Shown here: positions 16,452 through 25,470 of the stretch, piece after piece
Layout of the letters: each line of letters opens with the position of its first letter
How positions within the stretch are numbered: position 1 is the first letter of the stretch
Assembly: GCA_002450165.1 (NCBI GenBank)
Contig: DJYQ01000048.1
Location: forward strand, 57,653-121,652
Origin: Prevotellaceae bacterium UBA6974
Lineage (GTDB): Bacteria; Bacteroidota; Bacteroidia; Bacteroidales; Bacteroidaceae
Length of the DNA stretch: 64,000 nucleotides
Direction: 5' to 3'
Notes under the pieces: model-generated
Database searches by the model: none
Seen by the model: the letters and a program-made list of their open reading frames with translations, nothing else
What the model was told of the DNA's origin: nothing
Translations under genes and position numbers: made by a program

Positions 16452-19094
16452 ATGAAGAAATTATTATTACTGATTACCGTCTGCACATCTGTCCTGAACA
16501 TATCAGGACAGCCAACAACACTGTTCACGATAAGCGACGAAAGCATAACAAGGAATGAGCTGCTTGCAGGAGGTCTGAAGGTTGCCCTGTATGTAAACAG
16601 TACAACTGCACAATTCTATCTGAGTGATGGAAACAACAGTTCTACGTTTCAGAGTGACGGAGGGACGGTTTTTGAAGTGGTAAAGTCCGGTAGCGGCATA
16701 AAACTGAAGAATGTAAGGAGCGGTGAGTTCTTTGGCGGTACCGGAAGTACATTTGCACGCACATCAACTGAGTCTGATGCCAAGGTATTTACGCCCGAGA
16801 AGATTACGGCAAAGGTTAGCAATACGGCAGCAGATGCAGATGAAACACGTTCGTACTGGCTGACCTTCACCTCTGGCAGCAAGTATTATCTGAACACCAA
16901 TACCAGCGGGTACAAGACAGTAAGATATGCCACTGGAAATGGCAACTGGTCCACATTATATATATATAAAGTAAAGCAGAAAACAACATATAACACCAAT
17001 ATCATACCTGCTCCCGCATCGGTCAGCATTAACGGTGAAGGCACATTGTCCGGATGGAATAAGGATGGTATTGATTTCAGCACAGATGCGTCTCTGGGTG
17101 CTGAGGCTTATGTACTGGACATCACTGCTGATGGTATAAAGGTGCAGTACTCGACAGACAGGGGCAAGTATTATGCCATGCTGTCGCTGGACCAGTTGGA
17201 CGAACAGTTTGGCGATGCTCTCCCATTGCTTCGCATCGAGGATGAGCCCAGGTTCCAGTATCGTGGCTTTATGCTGGACGTGAGCCGTCATTTCTTTACT
17301 GTCGAGGAGGTCAAGAAGATGCTGGATGTAATGTCCAGATACAAGATGAACGTGTTCCATTGGCATTTGACAGACGACCAGGGTTGGCGTGCCGAGATTA
17401 AGCAGTATCCCAAACTGACGACCATCGGTGCTCAGCGTTCTGACAGCTACGAAACTCCGATAACCAAGGTCATAGAAAACGGATGGACTTATTGGACAGG
17501 TGTCGGGGGGATGACAGGCAAGCCATACGGCCCCTATTTCTATACTCAGGAGGAAATGAGAGACATTGTCGCATACGCAGCTGAACGTCACATAGACATA
17601 TTACCGGAGATTGATATGCCGGGACACTTTGTGGCAGCTTTGGCAGCCTATCCTGAATACAGCTGTAATCCCAGCAATCCTCCTGCCGTCTGGACAAGTG
17701 GTGGAATAAGCAGCAATGTACTGAATGTTGCTGATGACAATGCGGTACAGTTTACGAAAAATATTTTGGCTGAACTATGCGAAATATTCCCCTACCCATA
17801 CATCCATATTGGCGGTGACGAATGTCCCGTCACACAATGGCAGAACAATGCCCAGTGCCAGGCATTGTATTCGGCAGAGGGTTTTAGCAACTACAGGCAG
17901 CTGCAGACACGTTTCATAAAACAAATCAGCGACTTTGTTGCTACCAAGGGCAAGAAGCTGTTCTGCTGGAACGAAAGTGTCACAGCCAGCGGTGCCGACC
18001 TGGACATCATGAAGGGAACCGGTGCTACAATCATGTGCTGGAATCCATGTGAATCGGGTGTGCGTAAAGCTGTTGGAATGGGGCTTCCTGCTATTGTTAC
18101 CGAATATAACCGCGGCAATCAGAGCTATTACATAAACCGCAGGCAGTGTACGGATTATGGTGAACCTACTGGAGCCGGTGACGGTGATGACAGTGTGGAG
18201 GGGTGCTATAGTCTGATACCCTTGCCGAGCGGGCTGACTGATGCACAGGAGGCTCTTGTGAGAGGTGTACAGGGTACCTTCTGGACCGAACACGTTGGAA
18301 GTCCCGAATATCTGGAATATCTGGCTATGCCACGACTGATATGTATTGCCGAAGCAGGTTGGACAAAGCAGGAACTCAAAGACTGGTCTAGCTTTCGCGC
18401 GCGCTTACTAGAACACACCAAGTGGCTGGATACAAACGACTATGTATATTCTAATCACTGGATGCCAGGATACACCCCACGCAAGGACAGCAAAACGACT
18501 GTAACACCGGAAACGAGTACTGTGGAGCACCCCAAATGGTATAAGATAAAGTTTACCAACGGCAATGTATTCCTACAGGCAAACGGTAAGGCTAATCTAG
18601 CAACAGTCAGAAACGAAGCATTGGATAACTGCCAGTTTTTTGCTCTTATCGGGGACAGTTTCAACAACTTTAAGATTTACTGTGCTGACGGCACATACAT
18701 GAACACCAAGAGTGCCACTTCCACAAAAGGTGACGTAACTACTTTGCTTTATAGCAGTTCGTATGGAAGTACGTCAAAGTCATTCAGACTTGCCTCGCAT
18801 CCTAATAAAAGTTCGGAATACGTAATTACGCTAACCTCGGACAACTCCAAAGGCATCAATACATGGGGAGGTACAGGTGCGGGCAGGAACATCGGTTTTT
18901 ACGGGACATCCGATGCAAACTGCGCCCTGATATTCCAATCAGACAGTAAATACGATGGACCAACGGCAATAACCGACATTGTTATTATCGATGATAAAGT
19001 CAACAATATTAACGGCAAATTCCTGAGAGGCAATAGCGTCGTAATATACAAAAACGGCCGGAAGTACAATACCACCGGCCAAAGGTTGAGATAG
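16452..19094 (+). CDS. Multidomain beta-N-acetylhexosaminidase, GH20 with lectin-like flanks
   Basis: 880 residues. The start at 16452 (MKKLLLLITVCTSVLNISG-Q) gives a signal peptide; an in-frame ATG at 16428 lies inside the previous gene. Order: a lectin-like N-terminal domain (about 25-180), GH20b, the TIM barrel with HLTDDQGWRAEIK, PEIDMPGHFVAA and HIGGDECP (Asp456-Glu457), then a C-terminal beta-rich domain (about 690-830, starting HPKWYKIKF) and a conserved 27-residue tail. The catalytic part is clearly paralogous to the preceding gene, so a tandem duplication followed by domain gain is likely. The extra domains probably hold the enzyme on glycan or at the surface. Confidence 0.93.
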   Translation: MKKLLLLITVCTSVLNISGQPTTLFTISDESITRNELLAGGLKVALYVNSTTAQFYLSDGNNSSTFQSDGGTVFEVVKSGSGIKLKNVRSGEFFGGTGSTFARTSTESDAKVFTPEKITAKVSNTAADADETRSYWLTFTSGSKYYLNTNTSGYKTVRYATGNGNWSTLYIYKVKQKTTYNTNIIPAPASVSINGEGTLSGWNKDGIDFSTDASLGAEAYVLDITADGIKVQYSTDRGKYYAMLSLDQLDEQFGDALPLLRIEDEPRFQYRGFMLDVSRHFFTVEEVKKMLDVMSRYKMNVFHWHLTDDQGWRAEIKQYPKLTTIGAQRSDSYETPITKVIENGWTYWTGVGGMTGKPYGPYFYTQEEMRDIVAYAAERHIDILPEIDMPGHFVAALAAYPEYSCNPSNPPAVWTSGGISSNVLNVADDNAVQFTKNILAELCEIFPYPYIHIGGDECPVTQWQNNAQCQALYSAEGFSNYRQLQTRFIKQISDFVATKGKKLFCWNESVTASGADLDIMKGTGATIMCWNPCESGVRKAVGMGLPAIVTEYNRGNQSYYINRRQCTDYGEPTGAGDGDDSVEGCYSLIPLPSGLTDAQEALVRGVQGTFWTEHVGSPEYLEYLAMPRLICIAEAGWTKQELKDWSSFRARLLEHTKWLDTNDYVYSNHWMPGYTPRKDSKTTVTPETSTVEHPKWYKIKFTNGNVFLQANGKANLATVRNEALDNCQFFALIGDSFNNFKIYCADGTYMNTKSATSTKGDVTTLLYSSSYGSTSKSFRLASHPNKSSEYVITLTSDNSKGINTWGGTGAGRNIGFYGTSDANCALIFQSDSKYDGPTAITDIVIIDDKVNNINGKFLRGNSVVIYKNGRKYNTTGQRLR

Positions 19095-19103
19095 TAAGAG
19101 TGT

Positions 19104-20672
19104 TTACTTTATTATTATACGTCCCTGAGGTTTACGATAGACTTCAGGGATTTTTCCACTCAAATATTCTGTTACATACTTTATGAGAGCATCATTGTAG
19201 CGAATGATACTTTCCCTGAGCTTGCGACAATCCTTCAATTTCTTATACATACCTCCACCATCTATGCAATAGTCAGTTGTGCAGAGAACATATTTTCTGT
19301 CCGGCTGAACAGGTTCGTAATCACCATTGAGCACCTCAACACTTTGGACTCTTGGATGCTTACTGATATCAACTGTATAACGTAGTCCGCTAACCTGCGC
19401 AAACTGTCCATCCTTTTCGGGAAGCAACTGGCAGCATGCTTCCAGTACATCAAATATATCCTGGCCTGTTACTTCTATTGTCTCCAGATAGTTGTCAAAT
19501 GGCAACAGGCTGATAATATCACCGTATGTAAGGTCACCTGCCGATAACTGATTGCGAATGCCTCCGCCATTGTTAAGGGCAACCTGTGCACCTGTAACCG
19601 CACGGAATGCATCACAGACCAGATCGCCTGCATTTGTCTCGCTGTAACGAACCGCCTGAGCTCCTGTTGAATCCAGGATACTGATAGGGAAATCCGAATG
19701 ACAAACAATGCGTGCTGTCTGCTCGTCAACCAATTTATTGATACTGTCTGTCGCGGTCTGTGTCTTATTCAAACTATTTGATGCCTTGGTCAGGACTGAT
19801 GTATCTATTGCCTTGGTCTGATTATTACGAATCGGTATCAACCGTGTACTGACACGACCCTTTTTATCGATAAGCAGATGCCCGACATAATTGAACTTTG
19901 TTCCTGTCTGACTGACCGGTATCATCTTACCATACCTGTTTGCAACCAGTTGGCATGGAATGACGCTATGAGTATGTCCGTCCAGAACCGCATCAATACC
20001 TGACGTCGCAGCTACCAAACCATGGCTTGTGACGTGCATAGCATTGTCGTCTTCGCCAAGATGGCTGAGCACTATACAGTACTTCGCACCTTTCCTTCTT
20101 GCCGCATTCACCGCATCCTGGACAAGTCGGTAAACCTGATTCGGGCGCAAGTCATACAACTGATTGCCCTCCTTGTCAAAGAATGCATATTGTTCCGAAT
20201 TCAGTGTAGTTGGGGTAACTGTACCTATAAAAGCAACTTTCTTCTTACCGATCTTCTTGATTATATATGGTACATAATAAGGCTTTGTATTTCCGGATTC
20301 GAAAAAATTGGTACATGTAACAGGAAGTCGGGACTTGTCGATAAGTTCGACCATACGTGAGACTTGATAATCAAATTCGTGATTCCCCAGTGTGACTGCA
20401 TCATATCCAACAGTCCGCATAATCTCAGTAATATATTCGCCACGTGAGATTGCACCGGATGTACCTCCCTGTAAGAAGTCTCCGCTGCTGACAACTGCGA
20501 CATCAGCTGTATCGGCAACCTGTGAACGCAAGCCTGCCAATACAGGATAACCGTCTATTGCACAATGTACGTCATTTTCATACAGAACGACTATTGACTT
20601 CGGCTTCTTGCGTGCACCGACACCGAGGCACACTAACAAGGCAAACACAAAGACTACGGTATTCTTCATCAT
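19104..20672 (-). CDS. 5'-nucleotidase / 2',3'-cyclic phosphodiesterase (UshA family)
   Basis: Periplasmic metallophosphatase that salvages nucleosides from nucleotides. The 522 residues start with a signal peptide (the second Met, at 20669, is equally possible). The N-terminal metallophosphatase domain carries YENDVHCAIDG, SSGDFLQGG, TLGNHEFDYQ and a DGHTHS metal site. The C-terminal substrate domain has SETNAGDLVCDAF, NNGGGIRNQL and YGDIISLLPFDN. It is the last gene of a long minus-strand run and begins three bases after the preceding stop codon. Its end is convergent with the GH20 gene. Confidence 0.93.
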   Translation of the reverse strand: MMKNTVVFVFALLVCLGVGARKKPKSIVVLYENDVHCAIDGYPVLAGLRSQVADTADVAVVSSGDFLQGGTSGAISRGEYITEIMRTVGYDAVTLGNHEFDYQVSRMVELIDKSRLPVTCTNFFESGNTKPYYVPYIIKKIGKKKVAFIGTVTPTTLNSEQYAFFDKEGNQLYDLRPNQVYRLVQDAVNAARRKGAKYCIVLSHLGEDDNAMHVTSHGLVAATSGIDAVLDGHTHSVIPCQLVANRYGKMIPVSQTGTKFNYVGHLLIDKKGRVSTRLIPIRNNQTKAIDTSVLTKASNSLNKTQTATDSINKLVDEQTARIVCHSDFPISILDSTGAQAVRYSETNAGDLVCDAFRAVTGAQVALNNGGGIRNQLSAGDLTYGDIISLLPFDNYLETIEVTGQDIFDVLEACCQLLPEKDGQFAQVSGLRYTVDISKHPRVQSVEVLNGDYEPVQPDRKYVLCTTDYCIDGGGMYKKLKDCRKLRESIIRYNDALIKYVTEYLSGKIPEVYRKPQGRIIIK

Positions 20673-20675
20673 ATT

Positions 20676-23627
20676 CTATTGTTTTACTATTGCTTCCTTG
20701 CTCATTCCGTCAATCTTAATAGTGAGCGGTTTCGAGAGACGTATGTGGCGTACATAGTCAGTTTCCTGTATCGTATCGTAACCTGCCCAAATACTCTCAT
20801 CATACTTACCATCACCACGAAAAGCATCTATTGTCAGGTATCCGACACCCAGTGATGTCAAATTTTGAAAGAAATGTGTTCCCTGACTAGGCTCTACCTG
20901 AAAATGCTCCAGTCCTGCCTCTACAATAACCTGTGCACTGCTGATCTGTGGCCATTTGACAGGTATGCCAAGCCATGGGTCGCTGGACCCCCAGCGACCG
21001 GGACCTATAAGCAGGCACTTGCGATCCTGGGTAAGCAGCAACCGGTTGATACGCTCTATCTCTTCTGCTATACGGGGATTGTTTGACGGACTGTATTTGT
21101 AATCCGGATTTTTCGTATCCGAAATAGTCTTGACATACACAACGTCCTCGATTTCCGAAAATATGCCATGACCTATGGCATTATGACTGCGTATCATACA
21201 CTGCTCGTCAGGAACAGCCGCGAGGTTCTCACCAAGGTTCATGCGGTTATCTACCATGGGACGTATCTGCAGAAGATAGAATTCACCGGTCTTGTCTGGA
21301 TGCAGGTTACATGCGAACTCGATTTCAACAGGTCGTTGCATTTCTTCCTGCCCCATCCTCAAAACCAGTTGCAATAATTCAGGAAGTGGCCATACGCCAT
21401 TCTGCAAGACTCCCGCAAAACTGATAACCTTGCGGTTGCGCCCCTCGTAATAGCCATCGTATATACATTGGTCAACAGGATTATATGTAGAACATATCCA
21501 CTGTAGAGAACCATCCTTGTCTGCATCACGTACGCTGACTTTTATCAGATTAAATCCGTCATCTACCAACGGATCCGGCTTTTCCAAGTCATTCTGTCCC
21601 AATGCAAAGAAACTGGTTTGTGTGTCGCGGAGGGCAATATCCATTTCACTCATCTGCAATACCTGGTGCGGATGCGCAGGACAAACGCGCAAACAGGTTC
21701 CACCGTCAACGATGTATTTACCCAGACCCATAGCCAGGGACACAGTTCCCTCCTCAGCCTTCTCGTCTCCTATTGGATAATAGTTAACACTACGCGCAAC
21801 GCCGCTGAATGTAGGATAGAAACACTCTCCGTACTGCTGACCGACTACCTCCTGCAGGATTACCGCCATCTTTTCCTGGTCAATAACATTGCTGGTTGCT
21901 GTCATATAATCCTTACTGCCACGGTAATAGACACTGGCATAGACTGCCTTGATAGCCTTGGCAAGCATACTGAGACGTTCATACTTGTCTTCTGTGTATG
22001 GAATCATGTAAGTAGAATAGATTCCGGCAAAAGGCTGGTAATGGCTATCTTCAAGCAGTGAACTGGAACGGATTGCCAGCGGTGAGCGGACGACATCCAT
22101 AAAGGCCTCAAGATCGGACAGCAGGCGCTGCGGCATTCGACCACGAAGAAAAGCCTTCAGGATTTCATCGTCATCAATATCGCTCAGAGCTATACCATAC
22201 AAGTCATTCGAGTCCATGAACTCGTCAAAGATATCAGTGCACAGCACCAGTGTCTTGGGAATGTATAACAGTTTACCTAATCCTTCGCGTTGCTTAGATA
22301 TCATGCGATCAAGGAATGCCAGTCCACGTCCCTTACCTCCCAACGAACCATCTCCAATACGTGTAAAGTTGGAGTATTGGTCAAAACGATCTTTCTGGAA
22401 AACAGCTACAACACCACGGTTTTTCATCCGCCGGTATGCTACAATGGCATCAAAAATAATCTGACGGTGTGCATCGACATCCTGTAGGGTTTCCCATGTG
22501 ATATGCTTCAGGAATTCGGCAATAGGAAACAGGGCACGGCTGGAAAGCCATCGACTTACGTTATTGTGGCGTATGTGATACGAGAGAGAATCAAACGGCA
22601 GGGTCATAATATTGTCCTGCAGTTCCTTCAGGTTACGGATACGTGCAACTTCCTCCAAAGTATCGGGATTACGGAAAACGAAATCTCCAAAACCAAAGAA
22701 ATTACTCATCAAGGTACGAAGGTCCACACCAATCTTCTTGGAATTCTTATCAATGAACAAAGCGCCACACTGACTGGCAAGTTCGGCCCTTTCACTCTCG
22801 CTTGATTCAAGAATCAATGGTATATACGGATCTCGTGCACGTATGCAACTGAGCAGTTTGAATCCTGCCATCTCGTCAGCCTGGCGACTGCCGTTGTATA
22901 TAGGAAAACGACAATCCGAGATTACGCCCAGTGCATTGTCGGCAAACTTCTCGTATAATCCCCACGCCTCCTCGTATGTTCGTGCCAAGACTATTTTTGG
23001 ACGACCGCGCATACGCAATGCCTCAAGAGTCGAGTTCAGCGCCTCGGAAGCAAATGCCAGACTCTGATGAAGTACAAATTTGTATAGATTGGGCAGAATG
23101 CTACTGTAAAAACGAATACTGTCCTCGACAAGCAAGAGCATTTGGACACCGGCACTGCGAATATCATGCTCGAGGTTCATCTTGTCCTCTATCAGCTTGA
23201 TAATGGATAATAGCAACTCGGTATTTCCGAGCCAACAGAATACATATTCGAAAGCAGAAAGGTCTTCGTTCTCGATACGGTTGGTAACACCATGGCTGAA
23301 CGGAGTCAAGACAACAATGGGGATATCTGTATGTGCTGCCTTGATGCTGCGTGCGATGTCAAATACATTGTTATTTTCAGCTGCAGGCATGCATATAACC
23401 AGGTCTATGCTACCAGTCTCCATCTGGGAACGAGCCTCGGTTTCGTTTGACACCTGTATGAAACGAGGAGGAAATCGGAGTCCTAACTTGGCGTATTCCG
23501 AGAATATTTTCTCGTCCACACGCCCATCGTCCTCAAGCATAAAAGCATCGTACGGATTGGCAATAATAAGCACATTACAGATGCGTTTTTGCATCAAGTC
23601 AACAAACGATGTATCCCTTAGTTGCAT
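20676..23627 (-). CDS. Chimera: two receiver-like domains fused to a PEP-synthase-type ATP-binding domain
   Basis: 983 residues. Residues about 15-150 look like a degenerate receiver (VLIIANPYD..., no phosphoacceptor Asp at the expected place near 80). Residues about 161-300 form a receiver with the expected key residues: acidic pair in LLLVEDS (Glu168-Asp169), Asp238 in VISDCRFP, Ser275 or Ser276 and Lys294 in FIDKNSK. After a linker comes a PPDK/PEP-synthase N-terminal domain with GDGSLGGKGRGL (about 425-436), RSPLAIRSSSLLED and QPFAGIYST (about 515-540) and VEIEFA...LLQIRPM (about 770-790). The last 190 residues (GPGRWGSSDPWLG) form another conserved-looking domain. The swivelling phosphohistidine and PEP-binding domains of true PEP synthase are absent, so ordinary PEP synthesis is unlikely. 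The real reaction is unknown. Confidence 0.85.
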   Translation of the reverse strand: MQLRDTSFVDLMQKRICNVLIIANPYDAFMLEDDGRVDEKIFSEYAKLGLRFPPRFIQVSNETEARSQMETGSIDLVICMPAAENNNVFDIARSIKAAHTDIPIVVLTPFSHGVTNRIENEDLSAFEYVFCWLGNTELLLSIIKLIEDKMNLEHDIRSAGVQMLLLVEDSIRFYSSILPNLYKFVLHQSLAFASEALNSTLEALRMRGRPKIVLARTYEEAWGLYEKFADNALGVISDCRFPIYNGSRQADEMAGFKLLSCIRARDPYIPLILESSESERAELASQCGALFIDKNSKKIGVDLRTLMSNFFGFGDFVFRNPDTLEEVARIRNLKELQDNIMTLPFDSLSYHIRHNNVSRWLSSRALFPIAEFLKHITWETLQDVDAHRQIIFDAIVAYRRMKNRGVVAVFQKDRFDQYSNFTRIGDGSLGGKGRGLAFLDRMISKQREGLGKLLYIPKTLVLCTDIFDEFMDSNDLYGIALSDIDDDEILKAFLRGRMPQRLLSDLEAFMDVVRSPLAIRSSSLLEDSHYQPFAGIYSTYMIPYTEDKYERLSMLAKAIKAVYASVYYRGSKDYMTATSNVIDQEKMAVILQEVVGQQYGECFYPTFSGVARSVNYYPIGDEKAEEGTVSLAMGLGKYIVDGGTCLRVCPAHPHQVLQMSEMDIALRDTQTSFFALGQNDLEKPDPLVDDGFNLIKVSVRDADKDGSLQWICSTYNPVDQCIYDGYYEGRNRKVISFAGVLQNGVWPLPELLQLVLRMGQEEMQRPVEIEFACNLHPDKTGEFYLLQIRPMVDNRMNLGENLAAVPDEQCMIRSHNAIGHGIFSEIEDVVYVKTISDTKNPDYKYSPSNNPRIAEEIERINRLLLTQDRKCLLIGPGRWGSSDPWLGIPVKWPQISSAQVIVEAGLEHFQVEPSQGTHFFQNLTSLGVGYLTIDAFRGDGKYDESIWAGYDTIQETDYVRHIRLSKPLTIKIDGMSKEAIVKQ

Positions 23628-23671
23628 ACCATATCTTCTATTGAAATCTTGTCATTACGATGATGGGTGGT

Positions 23672-24160
23672 TCACTGTTCCTTACTTCCCGACCTCGGTC
23701 TGGCCACAAACATGGTCGGAATGCTGAGCAGTACCGCAATAAGCGAATTCATAATCAGGAAACTCATTATCAGCTGACTGAGCTCGATTGTACATAATGC
23801 CTTCAATACCTCTTGTACATTGACTCCAGGATATTGTTGTTCGATAACAGCCTTGTTCTCAGGGTTGCTGTAAAAATCAAAAATAGTCTGAACAAATGTA
23901 CCTCCATCCATATAGCGGAAATATATGTATTGGACGAATGTACATAGTACGGCAGCCAGAAGCTGTACCATCAATGACCTGTGCCAACGCTGACGTATTC
24001 CCTGCAAATTGTGTGTACGCAATTGCATACCTGCCACCCAAATGGACATCAGACCGATTATTTCACCAGCAAGCCCCATGCCAGGTTTTCCCAAACTATA
24101 TGCTGTAATCAAGAACGAAATGCTCCAGCATATTCCTGTATAGAATCCTATCTTGCTCAT
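23672..24160 (-). CDS. Small membrane protein, DUF4199-like
   Basis: 162 residues with four predicted membrane helices (starting near IGFYTGICW, GLAGEIIGLM, LMVQLLAAVL and LIMSFLIMNS) and a soluble loop with FDFYSNPENKAVIEQ between helices 3 and 4, the pattern of the DUF4199 family of Bacteroidetes. The function is unknown. It starts three bases after the oadB stop codon, so it is probably co-transcribed with the decarboxylase. Confidence 0.75.
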   Translation of the reverse strand: MSKIGFYTGICWSISFLITAYSLGKPGMGLAGEIIGLMSIWVAGMQLRTHNLQGIRQRWHRSLMVQLLAAVLCTFVQYIYFRYMDGGTFVQTIFDFYSNPENKAVIEQQYPGVNVQEVLKALCTIELSQLIMSFLIMNSLIAVLLSIPTMFVARPRSGSKEQ

Positions 24161-24163
24161 TTG

Positions 24164-25420
24164 TCAACCCAGGAATGAGATAAGTACACCAGCTGCAACA
24201 GCAGAACCTATAACCCCCGATATATTAGAACTCATACAATAGTTAAGCACATGGTTTTTGGCATCATATCTGGTGCTGATGCCATTACATACACGACTTG
24301 CCATAGGTACTGCTGACAGACCGGTTGCTCCGATAAGAGGATTGATTTTCTTCTTGGCAAAAATATTCCATACCTTGACCATGCAGATACCGCTTGCAAT
24401 TGAGAGTGCAAAGGCACAGAAACCACCTGCCACAATGCCAAGAGTCTGTACATTGATAAATGCATCCACCGTCATTGTTGCACCGACACAGAGCCCCAGG
24501 AAAATGGTTGCGGCATTCATAATACCATTACTTGCTGCATCGAATAAGCGGAAAGTGTCATTTCCTATTTCCTTAATCAGGTTACCAAACATAAGCATTC
24601 CAACCAAACTGACAGCCGTAGGTACAAAGATTGCCACAATTGTAGTAACTGCTATCGGGAATATAATCTTCAGCACACGCATATTCTTAATCTGAAGGGT
24701 ATCGGGATAGAGTTTATCCTGCTCCTTCATATTAATTCTAAGTTCCTTCTCGGAACACGTAAGTCTCACAACCAAGGGAATAATAACAGGTACCAAAGCC
24801 ATGTAGCTGTATGCTGCTATGGCTATCGGGCCAAGAAGATGTGGAGCCAACTTTATGGTAGTAAAGATGGCCGTAGGACCATCTGCACCTCCTATAATAC
24901 CCAGCGATCCTGCTTCCTGAGGTGTAAAACCGCATAGGAGAGCTATAAGCAGTACTGCAAATATACCCATTTGGGCTGCTGCACCAAAGATAGCAAGTTT
25001 CAGGTTACGTAGCATCGGTCCAAAATCTGTCAGTGCGCCCACACCCATGAAGATGATAGGCGGCAGAAGACCTGACTTGATCAGAGCATAATACAGATAA
25101 TTCATCAATCCCAGGTCGTGGGCTATCTCATGTAACGGCATCGAATAGATGTCCTTCATTTCAGTAACACCGTTTACCGTTACGGGAACCAAACCATTGG
25201 AATCTGCCTGTAACACTCCCATTCCACCTCCTGGGAAATTGGCAATCAGTACACCAAAGGCAATGGGAACCAGCAGAAGGGGTTCATACTTCTTGACAAT
25301 TCCCAGATAGAGCAATGTAAATGCAAGCAGATACATTACAATAAACAACGGATTATCTCCAATGGCCGAGAAAGCTGTCATGCTATATAATTTCTCCAGT
25401 ATTTCACTTATCAGATTCAT
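24164..25420 (-). CDS. oadB: Sodium-translocating decarboxylase, beta subunit
   Basis: Membrane subunit that decarboxylates carboxybiotin and exports sodium ions. The 418 residues contain many hydrophobic helices and the family segments GVGALTDFGPMLRN, GGADGPTAIF, and near the C-terminus ASRVCNGISTRYDAKNHVL and MSSNISGVIGSAVAAGVL. It stands directly downstream of oadG and oadA. By homology the complex couples oxaloacetate to pyruvate conversion to a sodium gradient. Confidence 0.94.
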   Translation of the reverse strand: MNLISEILEKLYSMTAFSAIGDNPLFIVMYLLAFTLLYLGIVKKYEPLLLVPIAFGVLIANFPGGGMGVLQADSNGLVPVTVNGVTEMKDIYSMPLHEIAHDLGLMNYLYYALIKSGLLPPIIFMGVGALTDFGPMLRNLKLAIFGAAAQMGIFAVLLIALLCGFTPQEAGSLGIIGGADGPTAIFTTIKLAPHLLGPIAIAAYSYMALVPVIIPLVVRLTCSEKELRINMKEQDKLYPDTLQIKNMRVLKIIFPIAVTTIVAIFVPTAVSLVGMLMFGNLIKEIGNDTFRLFDAASNGIMNAATIFLGLCVGATMTVDAFINVQTLGIVAGGFCAFALSIASGICMVKVWNIFAKKKINPLIGATGLSAVPMASRVCNGISTRYDAKNHVLNYCMSSNISGVIGSAVAAGVLISFLG

Positions 25421-25470
25421 AATTCAGCATTGTAATTGATAATTAATTCCTGCCTTATCTGACACTCAGA

